Assembly (NCBI GenBank): GCA_017695065.1 | Contig: JADILZ010000067.1 | Span: forward strand, 1-41,643 | Reading direction: 5' to 3' | Origin: Candidatus Cryptobacteroides excrementipullorum | GTDB lineage: Bacteria > Bacteroidota > Bacteroidia > Bacteroidales > UBA932 | Length of the DNA stretch: 41,643 bases | Shown: piece by piece, positions 1 to 8,494 of the stretch | How positions within the stretch are numbered: the first letter of the stretch is position 1 | How the letters are laid out: each line of letters opens with the position of its first letter | Notes under the pieces: model-generated | Told to the model about the DNA's origin: nothing | Databases searched by the model: none | Seen by the model: the letters and a program-made list of their open reading frames with translations, nothing else | Translations under genes and position numbers: made by a program

Positions 1-534
1 TCACCCGACGAGCCGGGCTATGACAAACTGATCAGCACCATCTTCGACACGATGGCTACCGCTGCGGAAATGAATGCCAAGGGCTGGCTCACGCCGGAAG
101 AAGTGCATGAATACCTGCGCCGCATTACTGGCCGTGAGATTGACAAGAGCACGACACTACTGCCTCCGTTCTATGTGGATTACGGCAAGAACATCCGCAT
201 CGGCAAGGGATGCTGGATACAGCAGGGCTGCACATTCTTCGACCGTGGCGGCATCACCATCGGTGACGGTGTATTCATTGCCCCGAAAGTGAACCTCATC
301 ACTATCAACCACGACCCGAATCCGGACAACCGCAGTGCGACATACGGCCGTCCCATCGTTATTGAAGACAAGGTTTGGATAGGCATAGGTGCCACCATCT
401 TGCCAGGCGTGCGCATCGGCTACGGTTCTATTGTCGGCGCCAACAGCGTGGTGACGCACGATGTACCGCCGATGAGCGTCGTAGGAGGCAATCCGGCAAG
501 GTTCATCAAGAAAATTGAAGCCGGGAACAAGTAA
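1..534 (+). CDS. Sugar O-acetyltransferase (LacA/Maa-like, left-handed beta-helix), 5' partial
   Basis: Acyl-CoA-dependent O-acetyltransferase of the maltose/galactoside acetyltransferase family, presumably cytosolic. The frame is open to the left edge without a stop, so the true start lies outside; the ATG at 52 is internal. Hexapeptide repeats of the left-handed beta-helix run through the middle and C-terminal half (IGKGCWIQQGCTF, IGDGVFIAPKVN, IEDKVWIGIGATILPGV, IGYGSIVGANSVV). The family's catalytic His is visible in the ITINHD segment. The C-terminus VVGGNPARFIKKI is typical of the family. It converges on the AraC gene with a 12-bp gap. The natural acceptor sugar cannot be read from sequence. 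Confidence 0.9.
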   Translation, partial: SPDEPGYDKLISTIFDTMATAAEMNAKGWLTPEEVHEYLRRITGREIDKSTTLLPPFYVDYGKNIRIGKGCWIQQGCTFFDRGGITIGDGVFIAPKVNLITINHDPNPDNRSATYGRPIVIEDKVWIGIGATILPGVRIGYGSIVGANSVVTHDVPPMSVVGGNPARFIKKIEAGNK

Positions 535-546
535 TGAAGGTCAATT

Positions 547-1398
547 CTATATTGCGGCTACTGCCGTCGGAGCAATACCATATTGTTTCTTGAAAGCTGT
601 CGAGAAATGCGACTGGTTCCTGAATCCTACTTTGGCATAGACATCCACTACCTTGTTTCCTCCCTCCTTCATCAAGTTGTAGGCCACCTCCAGCCGTTTG
701 CGTATAAGCCACTTTTCGGGAGTCAGGTCACTTATCTTCTTGAAGTCGCGCTTGAACGTGGCAAGGCTTCTTCCCGTATAGTGCGCCAAATCCTCCATTG
801 AAAACTCATACATATAGTTTTTGTCCAGAAAGTCCAGGATGTCGATTTTCCACGGCTCGTTGAAATCGAACAAGGTTGGCACAAACCGTTTGTCAATATG
901 CAGCAATGCAAGCAGCCCTTCTTGCATTTTCAAGTGCATGAAATCATCCTGCGGCTTTACCTCCGGGTCGAAAAACGGGGTCAGCGAAGCGAAAAGGCTG
1001 GTTATCTCCGCCGTCTTCGGCAACTTGATGACCTCTGCTTTCAGTTTCGGCGTATTGGCCGGAACCTTATACTGTCCGAGTTTCGTGTACATCTCCCGCA
1101 GAAAATTCCGTGTAAAACTCAGGAATATACCGCAATACCTTTCCCCGTCCAGCGGTTTTTTATACATGGTGATGTGGTGGTCACGCGGAATAAAGACACA
1201 TTCTCCCTTTCCGACATGAATTTGCTCTTCGCCATTATCCAGTATCATTTCGCCTGAATACACGTAGTTCATCGCATACTCCCGCGAGCGGTGGATGCAA
1301 CCGCTGATGTCGTCGTAAAAGAAACTGTAGAACACGTCCTCATAGTTGAATATAAGCTTCATCGGGCCGAGATTCTCTTCTGTCTGTTTCTGCTTCAT
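547..1398 (-). CDS. AraC-family transcriptional regulator
   Basis: Predicted DNA-binding regulator of 283 residues with the usual two-part layout. The N-terminal half looks like a cupin-type sensing domain (about residues 15-110, with a GKGECVFIPRDHHITMY strand pattern). The C-terminal hundred residues form the double helix-turn-helix, with MEDLAHYTGRSLATFKRDFK as first HTH and VGFRNQSHFSTAFKKQYGIAP as second. The ATG at 1398 lies 27 bp downstream of a good Bacteroidota -7 element. An alternative start is Met13 (1362). The gene stands alone between a convergent acetyltransferase and a divergent lipoprotein gene, so its target is not evident; either neighbour is possible. Confidence 0.93.
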   Translation of the reverse strand: MKQKQTEENLGPMKLIFNYEDVFYSFFYDDISGCIHRSREYAMNYVYSGEMILDNGEEQIHVGKGECVFIPRDHHITMYKKPLDGERYCGIFLSFTRNFLREMYTKLGQYKVPANTPKLKAEVIKLPKTAEITSLFASLTPFFDPEVKPQDDFMHLKMQEGLLALLHIDKRFVPTLFDFNEPWKIDILDFLDKNYMYEFSMEDLAHYTGRSLATFKRDFKKISDLTPEKWLIRKRLEVAYNLMKEGGNKVVDVYAKVGFRNQSHFSTAFKKQYGIAPTAVAAI

Positions 1399-1425
1399 AT
1401 TCGTCCATTCTTTCTTTTATGCTTG

Positions 1426-1433
1426 CAAAATTA
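1426..1433 (-). promoter_or_regulatory. -7 promoter element of the AraC gene
   Basis: On the minus strand this reads TAATTTTG, an exact match to the Bacteroidota -7 consensus TAnnTTTG, 27 bp before the ATG at 1398. No TTTG lies at the expected 19-20 bp upstream; the nearest is 26 bp away, so the -33 half is weak. Confidence 0.5.
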
Positions 1434-1518
1434 TAAAATTAAACCAGTATATCAATTCGCAAAAGATGCTGACGTTTACTTTACGACACTGCCGGATATG
1501 CCGGATTGACAGATTAAT

Positions 1519-1550
1519 TTTGATTTTTGAAAAAAAATGATATAACTTTG
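1519..1550 (+). promoter_or_regulatory. Bacteroidota sigma-ABfr-type promoter of the lipoprotein gene
   Basis: TTTG at 1519-1522, a 20-bp spacer, then TAACTTTG at 1543-1550. Both boxes match the Bacteroidota consensus. The predicted transcript start near 1557 lies downstream of the longest possible start codon (1527), which supports the later start at 1590. Confidence 0.65.
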
Positions 1551-1589
1551 GACATGACCCTTTTTTCAATGGACAGGACCTGGACATTT

Positions 1590-2135
1590 ATGAAACGATT
1601 GAGATCCGCTGTTTTATTATTATCCGTCATATCGCTGGCATGCTTGTTCCAGTCGTGCGAAGAGTCGCTCGACTATACCATGCGCATGAGTCCGGATGAG
1701 CAGGCGGAGGCAATGGTGGGGACATGGGTGCTTACCCGTGCAGGTATGTCACCCCCTTCTCTGGACGGGACCGGGGAGGAACATATCGAGAACAATGTGG
1801 AAACCGGACTGAAGTATGTGGAAATCACTGGGTCAGAGATAACTTTCAATTTTGAGGCCCCGGTGCCTGTATATTTCCAGGGGAAGGACACATGCAGCTA
1901 CCCTGAACTGCACGAGGAGACAGCATCCTTCAAGCTCCAGCATGACGTAGGGTCCATACCGCATCTCACAGCCATAAATGTTGACGGCAGCGGTACTTTC
2001 GCATTCTGCTATTCCGAAGAGGAGGCCTCAGGCGCCAACCAGTTCTCTTTCTATACCAAGGACGATGTCCATGCCATAAGGATGGTACTCAGCTTCTATA
2101 TCGAGGGATACTATTTTGAGTTCGAAAGAGAGTGA
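1590..2135 (+). CDS. Predicted lipoprotein of unknown function
   Basis: Start set at the ATG at 1590 because it opens directly into a lipoprotein signal peptide (basic MKRLR, then a hydrophobic stretch, then a lipobox-like LFQSC with Cys near residue 22) and because the promoter predicts a transcript start near 1557. The mature part of about 160 residues contains AEAMVGTWVLTRAG, a pattern common in small Bacteroidota lipoproteins with a lipocalin-like or 'GTW' start, followed by beta-rich sequence. I recognise no specific family. It is probably anchored in the outer or inner membrane facing the periplasm. It converges with the ClC gene (40-bp gap). Confidence 0.75.
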   Translation: MKRLRSAVLLLSVISLACLFQSCEESLDYTMRMSPDEQAEAMVGTWVLTRAGMSPPSLDGTGEEHIENNVETGLKYVEITGSEITFNFEAPVPVYFQGKDTCSYPELHEETASFKLQHDVGSIPHLTAINVDGSGTFAFCYSEEEASGANQFSFYTKDDVHAIRMVLSFYIEGYYFEFERE

Positions 2136-2175
2136 CACGGGCTTCAGCTCCGAAGTCCGGCGTCTTAAGGTACGG

Positions 2176-3987
2176 TCAGTCGTGTGAGACCTGCTTGAGC
2201 TGCTCCCTGTATGCAGAGAAAATCTTGGACTTGGACACAAAGCCAAGGTATGTCCTGTATTCATCCACCACAGGAAGGTTCCATGCCCCGGTCTTCTCGA
2301 ACTTGTTCATCACACTGTCCATCTTTTCATCCACATAGACATATTCAGGGGAGGATTTCATGAAATTATACACATGCAACTGGTCATATTCCTCCTTCTT
2401 GAACATGTCGCGGCGTATATCCTCCAGTGACACATAGCCCTGGAAATGTCCGCGTGAATCCAGCACCGGGAAAATGTTCCTGGATGAAGCCGACACCACA
2501 TCCACCAGCTCCCCGAGGGTGGCGTCAATCTTCACTGACCGGAAGTCGTTCTCTATCAGGTCGGAAGTCTTCAGGAGGGTGAGCACCGCCTGGTCGCTGT
2601 CATGGGTGAGGAGCTCTCCCCTCTTGGCTATACGCTTGGTATATATCGAATACGGCTCCACCATCCTTGTAGCGCCGAATGAGATGGTGGATGTAAGAAT
2701 CAGAGGGATAAGCAGTTCATATCCTCCTGAAATCTCCGCAATCAGGAAGATTGCAGTCATCGGTGCCTGCATCACGCCGGCCATCAGCCCTGCCATACCA
2801 ACAAGCACGAAATTCTGCTCCGGCACTGAGAACGGGCTGTTTGCAAAGAAAAGGTTGATCGTCCTCGCCACCACGAACCCTGCTATCGCCCCGACAAAGA
2901 GCGTAGGGCCGAACGTACCTCCGACGCCGCCGCCGGCATTGGTGAAAGACATGGAAAAGACCTTAAGGAGAAGGATGAACAGGTAGAATATCGGTATGGA
3001 CCACGGCTTGTGCAGGAAAAAGGCGAGTACAGTCTCGCCCTCGAATGAAATCTCTCCACCGTTGAGCAGCACAGACAGGGAATCGTACCCTTCCCCGAAC
3101 AGAGGCGGGAAAAGGAATATGAGCAGTCCCAGCCCCGCAGCCGAGATGAACCATCTTGAATACGGGTTCCTGATGCTCTTGATCCTGTCCTCAAGCCAGA
3201 GTGTTGTCCTGGTGAAATATACGGAGAACAGTGCGCAGAAAAGGCCCAGCAAGATGTAGAACGGAAGATTGTGCATCGTGAACGGGGAAAGCGTGCACTC
3301 GAAAGGCAGTGAATCCCCCAGAAAAAGATAGGATATCACCGTGGCGGAAACCGTGGACAGAAGCAGTGGCAGGATCGAAGTCATGGAGATGTTGAACAGG
3401 AGAATCTCCAGGGTGAAAAGCACACCGGCCAGCGGGGCCTTGAATATGCCCGCCACGGCACCTGCAGCACCGCATCCCAGAAGGATGGTCATGTTCTTGT
3501 ATGACAGCCCCGTCTTCCTGGCGATATTGGAGCCTATGGCCGCTCCAGTATATACTATAGGAGCCTCAGCTCCGACCGATCCTCCGAAGCCGATGGTCAC
3601 GGAGCTCGCCACCAGGGACGACCACATGTTGTGCGGCTTTATCTTGGACTCGTTCTTGGATACGGCAAGCAGCACCTTCGTGACACCGTGCCCTATGTTG
3701 TCCCTGATGACGTACCTGACGAAAAGCATCGCAAGCAGCATCCCGATTCCAGGGTATATGAGATACAGGAAATTGTAGTCGAACCCGTCGAACCATGACG
3801 TGATGGAATGGTGGATGAACTCTATCGAAAGTTTCAGGACCACGGACGCAAGACCGCATGCCACACCTACGATGAGAGAGAGTATGAGCATCAGGTCATG
3901 CTCGGAAAGCCGTTTCCTTACCCATGAAAGGAAACGGTCCCACGATGAGATCCTCTTTATGTTGCCTTCTCCGGTCATATGCTCCAT
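2176..3987 (-). CDS. ClC-family chloride channel/transporter with C-terminal CBS pair
   Basis: Inner-membrane anion channel or Cl-/H+ exchanger of 603 residues. The membrane domain (about residues 30-440) shows the ClC signatures: GHGVTK near 99-104 in place of GSGIPE, GGSVGAEAP at 135-143 with the gating glutamate (E141), and GGTFGPTLFVG for the GxFxP loop. Residues from about 460 to 595 form two CBS domains (PVLDSRGHFQGYVSLEDI and NLPVVDEYRTYLGFVSKSKI), which in relatives bind nucleotides. At the position of the internal proton glutamate (E203 of the E. coli protein), alignment of AGVLFTLEILL with AGILFIIEEMR gives Ile195, so coupling to protons may be altered. It follows the purF-like gene on the same strand after about 40 bp, probably co-transcribed. 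Confidence 0.93.
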   Translation of the reverse strand: MEHMTGEGNIKRISSWDRFLSWVRKRLSEHDLMLILSLIVGVACGLASVVLKLSIEFIHHSITSWFDGFDYNFLYLIYPGIGMLLAMLFVRYVIRDNIGHGVTKVLLAVSKNESKIKPHNMWSSLVASSVTIGFGGSVGAEAPIVYTGAAIGSNIARKTGLSYKNMTILLGCGAAGAVAGIFKAPLAGVLFTLEILLFNISMTSILPLLLSTVSATVISYLFLGDSLPFECTLSPFTMHNLPFYILLGLFCALFSVYFTRTTLWLEDRIKSIRNPYSRWFISAAGLGLLIFLFPPLFGEGYDSLSVLLNGGEISFEGETVLAFFLHKPWSIPIFYLFILLLKVFSMSFTNAGGGVGGTFGPTLFVGAIAGFVVARTINLFFANSPFSVPEQNFVLVGMAGLMAGVMQAPMTAIFLIAEISGGYELLIPLILTSTISFGATRMVEPYSIYTKRIAKRGELLTHDSDQAVLTLLKTSDLIENDFRSVKIDATLGELVDVVSASSRNIFPVLDSRGHFQGYVSLEDIRRDMFKKEEYDQLHVYNFMKSSPEYVYVDEKMDSVMNKFEKTGAWNLPVVDEYRTYLGFVSKSKIFSAYREQLKQVSHD

Positions 3988-4027
3988 GGACTGTCAGATC
4001 CTCCGCCTCATCCCGCCAGGGATGGCA

Positions 4028-5434
4028 TCAGAATGTACTTGAACCGTCAAAACAATGCGTACACACCTTGCATTTTGGCAGGCCTATGGCCTCGACCAAG
4101 GTCTCAAGAGTATTGAATTTCAGGGATGTGAGTCCGAACCTCTCCCTAATGGCCTCCACCAGGCGGCAGTACTCCGGAGAGCCGGTGGCGGCATATTTCT
4201 CCAGATTCCTGTCCGGGTCTCCCTCGAACTCCTTGATTATCCTGCGTGATATGAGCTCCAGGTCTGTCTTGGAAGCAGAGAAGCCGATGAACGGGCAGCC
4301 GTAAATAAGAGGAGGGCAGCCAATCCTCATGTGGACCTCCCTGGCCCCGTAGTCATACAGTATCTTCACATTGTCCTTGAGCTGGGTTCCGCGTACTATC
4401 GAATCGTCGCAGAAAAGGATTCTCTTGCCCTGGAGCATGGCCCTGTTGGGAATCAGCTTCATCTTGGCCACAAGAGACCTGCGCTCCTGGTTGCTCGGGG
4501 TGAAGCTGCGCGGCCATGTAGGCGTGTATTTGGTGATCGCCCTGTGATAAGGCACGCCCTTCCCCTCGGAATACCCGAGAGCCTGCCCTACCCCTGAGTC
4601 CGGGATGCCGCAGATACAGTCAACCTCGCTCGTGTCCATCTTCCCCATCTTGTATCCGCTTCTGAAACGGACCTCCTCAACGTTTTTTCCTTCATAGCTT
4701 GATGTAGGGAAACCGTAATACACCCACAGGAAAGAGCATATCTGCATCTTTTCCTCCGGTTTGCGGAGCTGCTCCACACCGTCAGGGCGCAGCCGTACTA
4801 TCTCCCCCGGACCGAGGTCCCGCTCTGTTTCGTAGTCCAGGTTCGGGAAACTGCAGGTCTCGCTGGTGACGGCATAGGCCCCGTCCTTCCGCCCTATCAC
4901 CACGGGTGTCCTTCCGAGCCTGTCCCTGGCGGCAATGACCCCGTCCTCTGTCAGAAGGAGCATAGAGCACGAGCCTTTTATGTTCCTGAATACATTCTCG
5001 ATGCCATCGACATAGTCCTTTCCCTGGATGATCAGAAGCGCGATGAGCTCTGTCTGGTTGGTGACTCCTGAACTCAGCTCCGCAAGGTGCATGTTTCTGG
5101 AGAGCATATCAGCCTCCAGTTCATACAGGTTCTGCACCTTGGCCACTGTCACTATCGCAAAGCGCCCCAGATGGGAATTGATCACCAGCGGCTGCGCGTC
5201 GGTGTCGCTTATGACCCCGATGCCGGAATTACCCTTGAACTTGTCGAGCTCGTCCTCGAACTTGCTTCTGAAATAGGAATTCTGGAGATTGTGGATGGAC
5301 CTCATGAACCCGATCTCAGGATCGTATGTCGCGAGTCCGCCTTTCTTTGTGCCCATGTGGGAATTGTAGTCTGTGCCATAAAACAGGTCATTTACGCACT
5401 TCTGCCTGGAGATAGTCCCGAAAAAACCGCCCAT
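4028..5434 (-). CDS. Amidophosphoribosyltransferase-like protein (PurF family) lacking the catalytic Cys
   Basis: This 468-residue protein has PurF architecture. An N-terminal class-II glutamine amidotransferase (Ntn) domain covers about residues 1-230. The phosphoribosyltransferase domain carries a clear PRPP motif (ILFCDDSIVRGT). Cysteines sit where PurF binds its Fe-S cluster (QICSFLWVYYGFP, YGCPFIGF, CKVCTHCF). In normal PurF the nucleophile is Cys right after the processed leader or initiator (MCG...). Here the start reads MGGFFG, so Gly replaces Cys. The start is fixed by the -7 box 28 bp upstream. The protein may use free ammonia, or be a regulatory or repurposed paralogue of the purine enzyme. 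No purine genes flank it; the next gene on the strand is the ClC transporter. Confidence 0.85.
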   Translation of the reverse strand: MGGFFGTISRQKCVNDLFYGTDYNSHMGTKKGGLATYDPEIGFMRSIHNLQNSYFRSKFEDELDKFKGNSGIGVISDTDAQPLVINSHLGRFAIVTVAKVQNLYELEADMLSRNMHLAELSSGVTNQTELIALLIIQGKDYVDGIENVFRNIKGSCSMLLLTEDGVIAARDRLGRTPVVIGRKDGAYAVTSETCSFPNLDYETERDLGPGEIVRLRPDGVEQLRKPEEKMQICSFLWVYYGFPTSSYEGKNVEEVRFRSGYKMGKMDTSEVDCICGIPDSGVGQALGYSEGKGVPYHRAITKYTPTWPRSFTPSNQERRSLVAKMKLIPNRAMLQGKRILFCDDSIVRGTQLKDNVKILYDYGAREVHMRIGCPPLIYGCPFIGFSASKTDLELISRRIIKEFEGDPDRNLEKYAATGSPEYCRLVEAIRERFGLTSLKFNTLETLVEAIGLPKCKVCTHCFDGSSTF

Positions 5435-5462
5435 TGCTGTAGTCCATTTTTAATTGTCGCCG

Positions 5463-5470
5463 CAAAAGTA
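5463..5470 (-). promoter_or_regulatory. -7 promoter element of the purF-like/ClC unit
   Basis: Minus-strand TACTTTTG, an exact TAnnTTTG match, 28 bp before the ATG at 5434. No convincing -33 TTTG at 19-20 bp. Confidence 0.5.
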
Positions 5471-5520
5471 CAAAAAAATCCTTTGGTGTCCATGCCAATT
5501 TGCCCGAAAGGGCCTGGATT

Positions 5521-5533
5521 TGACAAAATGTCA
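5521..5533. promoter_or_regulatory. Short palindrome TGACA-AAA-TGTCA in a divergent intergenic region
   Basis: A perfect 5-bp inverted repeat with a 3-bp centre between the divergent purF-like and flavin-reductase genes. It could be a small operator for either gene, but arms this short can arise by chance. Confidence 0.25.
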
Positions 5534-5593
5534 GCCCTGATGCAGTGGCACAGATTTTATGGTCAGACATCACTGTCATAAATCACATTTACC

Positions 5594-6154
5594 ATGAGAA
5601 AGAATTTCGGGGCAAAGCCCCTTTCATACCCGCAGCCGGTGTTCATCATCGCCACATACGGAGAAGACGGGACCCCTGACGCGATGAATGCGGCATGGGG
5701 AGGCATAAGCGAATCCGATGAAATCAGCATCTGCCTCAGCGCAGGGCACAAGACCGTAAAGAACATCCTCAAGCGCGGAGCCTTCACAGTGAGCATGGCG
5801 GACGCCAGCCATGTGACGGCATGCGACTACGTTGGTCTGGTCTCAGGCAACAGCGTCCCTGACAAGTTCGCCAGGGCCGGCTTCCATGCAGTCAGGTCCG
5901 GATTTGTAGATGCCCCGCTCGTGGAAGAGCTTCCGATAGCGCTTGAATGCAGCCTGAAAGACTACAACCCGGAAACCTGCATACTCCGGGGGAAAATCGT
6001 CAATGTCAGCGTGGACGAGCGTGTCCTCGGCCCGGACGGGAAAGTGGATGCATCCAAGGCCGAGCCTGTGATATTTGACCCGTTCAACAACGATTACCTC
6101 AAGGTCGGGGAGAAGGTCGGGAACGCGTTCTCCGACGGGAAGAGACTGAAATGA
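5594..6154 (+). CDS. Flavin reductase-like FMN-binding protein
   Basis: Protein of 186 residues of the flavin reductase / FMN-binding split-barrel superfamily. The N-terminal PVFIIATYGEDGTPDAMNAAW followed by ICLSAGHKTVKNILKRGAFTVSMA is the characteristic flavin-site strand pattern. Members reduce FMN or serve as flavoprotein oxidoreductases, and the physiological substrate cannot be deduced. The ATG at 5594 is the first in frame. The CobW GTPase gene follows after 12 bp, so the two form an operon, though that GTPase's metal role does not obviously explain the pairing. Confidence 0.88.
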   Translation: MRKNFGAKPLSYPQPVFIIATYGEDGTPDAMNAAWGGISESDEISICLSAGHKTVKNILKRGAFTVSMADASHVTACDYVGLVSGNSVPDKFARAGFHAVRSGFVDAPLVEELPIALECSLKDYNPETCILRGKIVNVSVDERVLGPDGKVDASKAEPVIFDPFNNDYLKVGEKVGNAFSDGKRLK

Positions 6155-6166
6155 CCTGAAACAGGA

Positions 6167-7438
6167 ATGGAAGACATGGAGAAAAAGGAAATTCCGGTCC
6201 TGCTGCTGACAGGCTACCTGGGCAGCGGGAAGACCACGCTTGTAAACCACATCCTTTCAAACGGGAAAGGAATCAAATTCGCCGTGATAGTCAATGACAT
6301 ATGCGAAGTGAACATCGATGCCGGCCTCATCCAGAAAGGAGGTGTGGTAGGCAAGAAGGACGAAAGCCTCGTGGCCCTTCAGAACGGGTGCATCTGCTGT
6401 ACTCTCAAGGCGGACCTGGTGGAACAGATATACGAGCTCATGGCGATGGAGCGCTTCGACTACATTGTCATAGAGGCGAGCGGCATCTGCGAGCCGGATC
6501 CGATAGCCCAGACAATAAGCATGATACCGTCACTTGGGGAGGCATACACGAAACACGGCACATGCCGCCTGGACTGCATTGTCACAGTCGTGGACGCCAT
6601 GAGGATGCAGGACGAGTTCGGCTGCGGTGACACACTGACTCGCAAGGGCATAGATGAGGAGGACATAGAAAACCTCATCATAAGGCAGATAGAGTTCTGC
6701 AACATAATCCTGCTCAACAAGGCATCAGGGGTGAAGACTGAGGAGCTGTCACGCATCAGACAGATAATCAAGACCCTTCAGCCCGGTGCAGAAATCATAG
6801 AATGTGACTACGCCGATGTGGAGCTGGACAGGATAATCAACACGAGGATGTTCGACTTCAACCGTGTGGCCACCTCCGCCGGGTGGGTGCGCGGCATAGA
6901 CAGCAGGGCTACCGCACAGGAAGAAATCGAGGCAAGAAACCCGGGAATGCATATAGAAGAGCACCATGACGAGGAAGACCACCATCATGACGAGGACGGC
7001 CATGAAGGGCACGGTCACCATGAGCACGGGCATCACCATCATCACCACCATGAAGGCGGAGAGGTGGAGGAATACGGCATCGGAACCTTCGTGTATTACC
7101 GCCGTCCAGCCTTCGACATCAACAAGTTCGACCACTTCGTCGCCAGGAAATGGCCATCATCGGTCATCAGGACGAAAGGGATATGCTATTTCACCGACAA
7201 CAGGGATATGTCCTACATGTTCGAGCAGGCAGGCCGGCAGAAGACCCTGAGCGAAGCAGGGCTGTGGTATGCGGCAGCGCCTGAGGAGGACAGGATGCAG
7301 CTGATGAGGCAGGACCCTGACTTCTTCAAGGATTGGGACGGGAAATACGGTGACAGGATGCAGAAAATCGTCTTCATTGGCCAGAATATGGACAAGGAAC
7401 AGATAGTCCGCGACCTGGACAGCTGTCTTGAAGAATAG
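6167..7438 (+). CDS. CobW/YjiA-type GTPase with a His-rich metal-binding loop
   Basis: G3E-family P-loop GTPase and predicted metallochaperone (423 residues). Visible motifs are Walker A GYLGSGKTT near residues 17-25, the metal site NGCICCTL (CxCC), the switch segment EASGICEPDP, and an atypical base-recognition motif NKAS instead of NKxD. A His/Asp/Glu-rich stretch (about residues 263-300) contains runs such as HHEHGHHHHHHHE and should bind Zn or a similar ion. The CobW C-terminal domain follows, starting at GIGTFVYYRRPAFD. An alternative start is Met4 (6176). It is downstream of, and probably translated with, the flavin reductase, and converges with the EEP gene after 9 bp. Confidence 0.92.
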   Translation: MEDMEKKEIPVLLLTGYLGSGKTTLVNHILSNGKGIKFAVIVNDICEVNIDAGLIQKGGVVGKKDESLVALQNGCICCTLKADLVEQIYELMAMERFDYIVIEASGICEPDPIAQTISMIPSLGEAYTKHGTCRLDCIVTVVDAMRMQDEFGCGDTLTRKGIDEEDIENLIIRQIEFCNIILLNKASGVKTEELSRIRQIIKTLQPGAEIIECDYADVELDRIINTRMFDFNRVATSAGWVRGIDSRATAQEEIEARNPGMHIEEHHDEEDHHHDEDGHEGHGHHEHGHHHHHHHEGGEVEEYGIGTFVYYRRPAFDINKFDHFVARKWPSSVIRTKGICYFTDNRDMSYMFEQAGRQKTLSEAGLWYAAAPEEDRMQLMRQDPDFFKDWDGKYGDRMQKIVFIGQNMDKEQIVRDLDSCLEE

Positions 7439-7447
7439 CCGGAAGAG

Positions 7448-8494
7448 TCACCTGACAGAAAACCTGACAAGAAGTCCCTTATGGTCCGTAGGCCATACAC
7501 CGGCAGGCAAGATGAACCTGTCCTTTGAAGTCTCGTTTATGCGCTGTGATCTGCAGATGCTCCCCTCGGGGCCGAAGATTACAGCGCTTTCAAGTTCCAG
7601 TGAAGGGTCCGGATAGTAGAAGACATAGTCAATGCGTTCCCTCTCGTCCGCCTCAGGAGCCCATGTCAGCTTGCTGACAGGCACAAGAGGATTGTCGGCA
7701 GGGAAAGTGAACCCAGGATAAGAGAGGACATCCGGATAAAGCGTGCGGTATGCGTCGGCAAAGCCTGCATTGTCCAGGAGAAGAGTGACAGTCCACGGGA
7801 CAATAAGCCCGTTGTGGTCGTACATGTCCTTTGTCTCCCTGGTCCAGTCCAGATGGGAAGGCTCGTTGAAATCACCCCCGAGCACTACTATAGAGCCCTG
7901 TTCCAGGTCCTTGCGAGCCTCGGAAATGAAGCGCCGTATGGCATCGTCCCTCTGTGAAGCATCATTGACCTGCAGCACCTGGAGCACTGTCTCCGGGACA
8001 GGTATTTCCTCCCAGGTGGAACCGTCATATCCGCGCACATTGTAATAAGCGTCATCGAGATAGTCAAGATGTGCGGTATATACTGCAATCCTGCGTCCGC
8101 ACACTTCCGATACCAGCTTGTATATGCTGCCGTGGTCCCCGTTTTCAGGAAAAACGGTAAGGGAGTCAGTGATGGGGTGACGGCTCAGCAGGCCTGAGTC
8201 ATAGCTGTAGAAGGAATAATATGTCAGTCCCCTTTCCTCAAGCGATGAGGTTATGCGGTCGCAGAACCTCGTGCCGCCGTAGTTCCTCACCTCGCTGAAT
8301 GTGACGAAATCCGGCTCGAGTCTCGCAATCTCGTCCACGATAGCCTCATATCCTCCCGGAACGACTGTCCCTTCCTGCCATATATTCCACTGGAGGACAG
8401 TGAATCCCGACTGTCTGCGCCCCCATCCCGGCATAAGCTGCACAGAGACCAGCAGTATGCAAAGCAGGAGTCTTCTCACCCTAAGCCCTTTCAT
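7448..8494 (-). CDS. Secreted endonuclease/exonuclease/phosphatase-family protein
   Basis: EEP-superfamily metal-dependent phosphoesterase of 348 residues with an N-terminal signal peptide (basic MKGLRVRR then LLLCILLVSVQL). Catalytic signatures of the fold are visible: NIWQEG at the first strand, a Glu in FVTFSEV, GGDFNE with the active Asp and Asn, and the C-terminal WPTDHKGL with the Asp-His pair. Likely periplasmic or surface-exposed, acting on a phosphodiester such as a nucleic acid, lipid head group or inositol phosphate; the substrate cannot be chosen from sequence. Its start overlaps the stop of the upstream HAD gene by 4 bp, so the two are translationally coupled. Confidence 0.88.
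   Translation of the reverse strand: MKGLRVRRLLLCILLVSVQLMPGWGRRQSGFTVLQWNIWQEGTVVPGGYEAIVDEIARLEPDFVTFSEVRNYGGTRFCDRITSSLEERGLTYYSFYSYDSGLLSRHPITDSLTVFPENGDHGSIYKLVSEVCGRRIAVYTAHLDYLDDAYYNVRGYDGSTWEEIPVPETVLQVLQVNDASQRDDAIRRFISEARKDLEQGSIVVLGGDFNEPSHLDWTRETKDMYDHNGLIVPWTVTLLLDNAGFADAYRTLYPDVLSYPGFTFPADNPLVPVSKLTWAPEADERERIDYVFYYPDPSLELESAVIFGPEGSICRSQRINETSKDRFILPAGVWPTDHKGLLVRFSVR

Noticed and set aside
1527..1589. Longer start of the lipoprotein gene
   Set aside because: It begins upstream of the predicted transcript start and would place a non-signal leader before the lipoprotein signal peptide.
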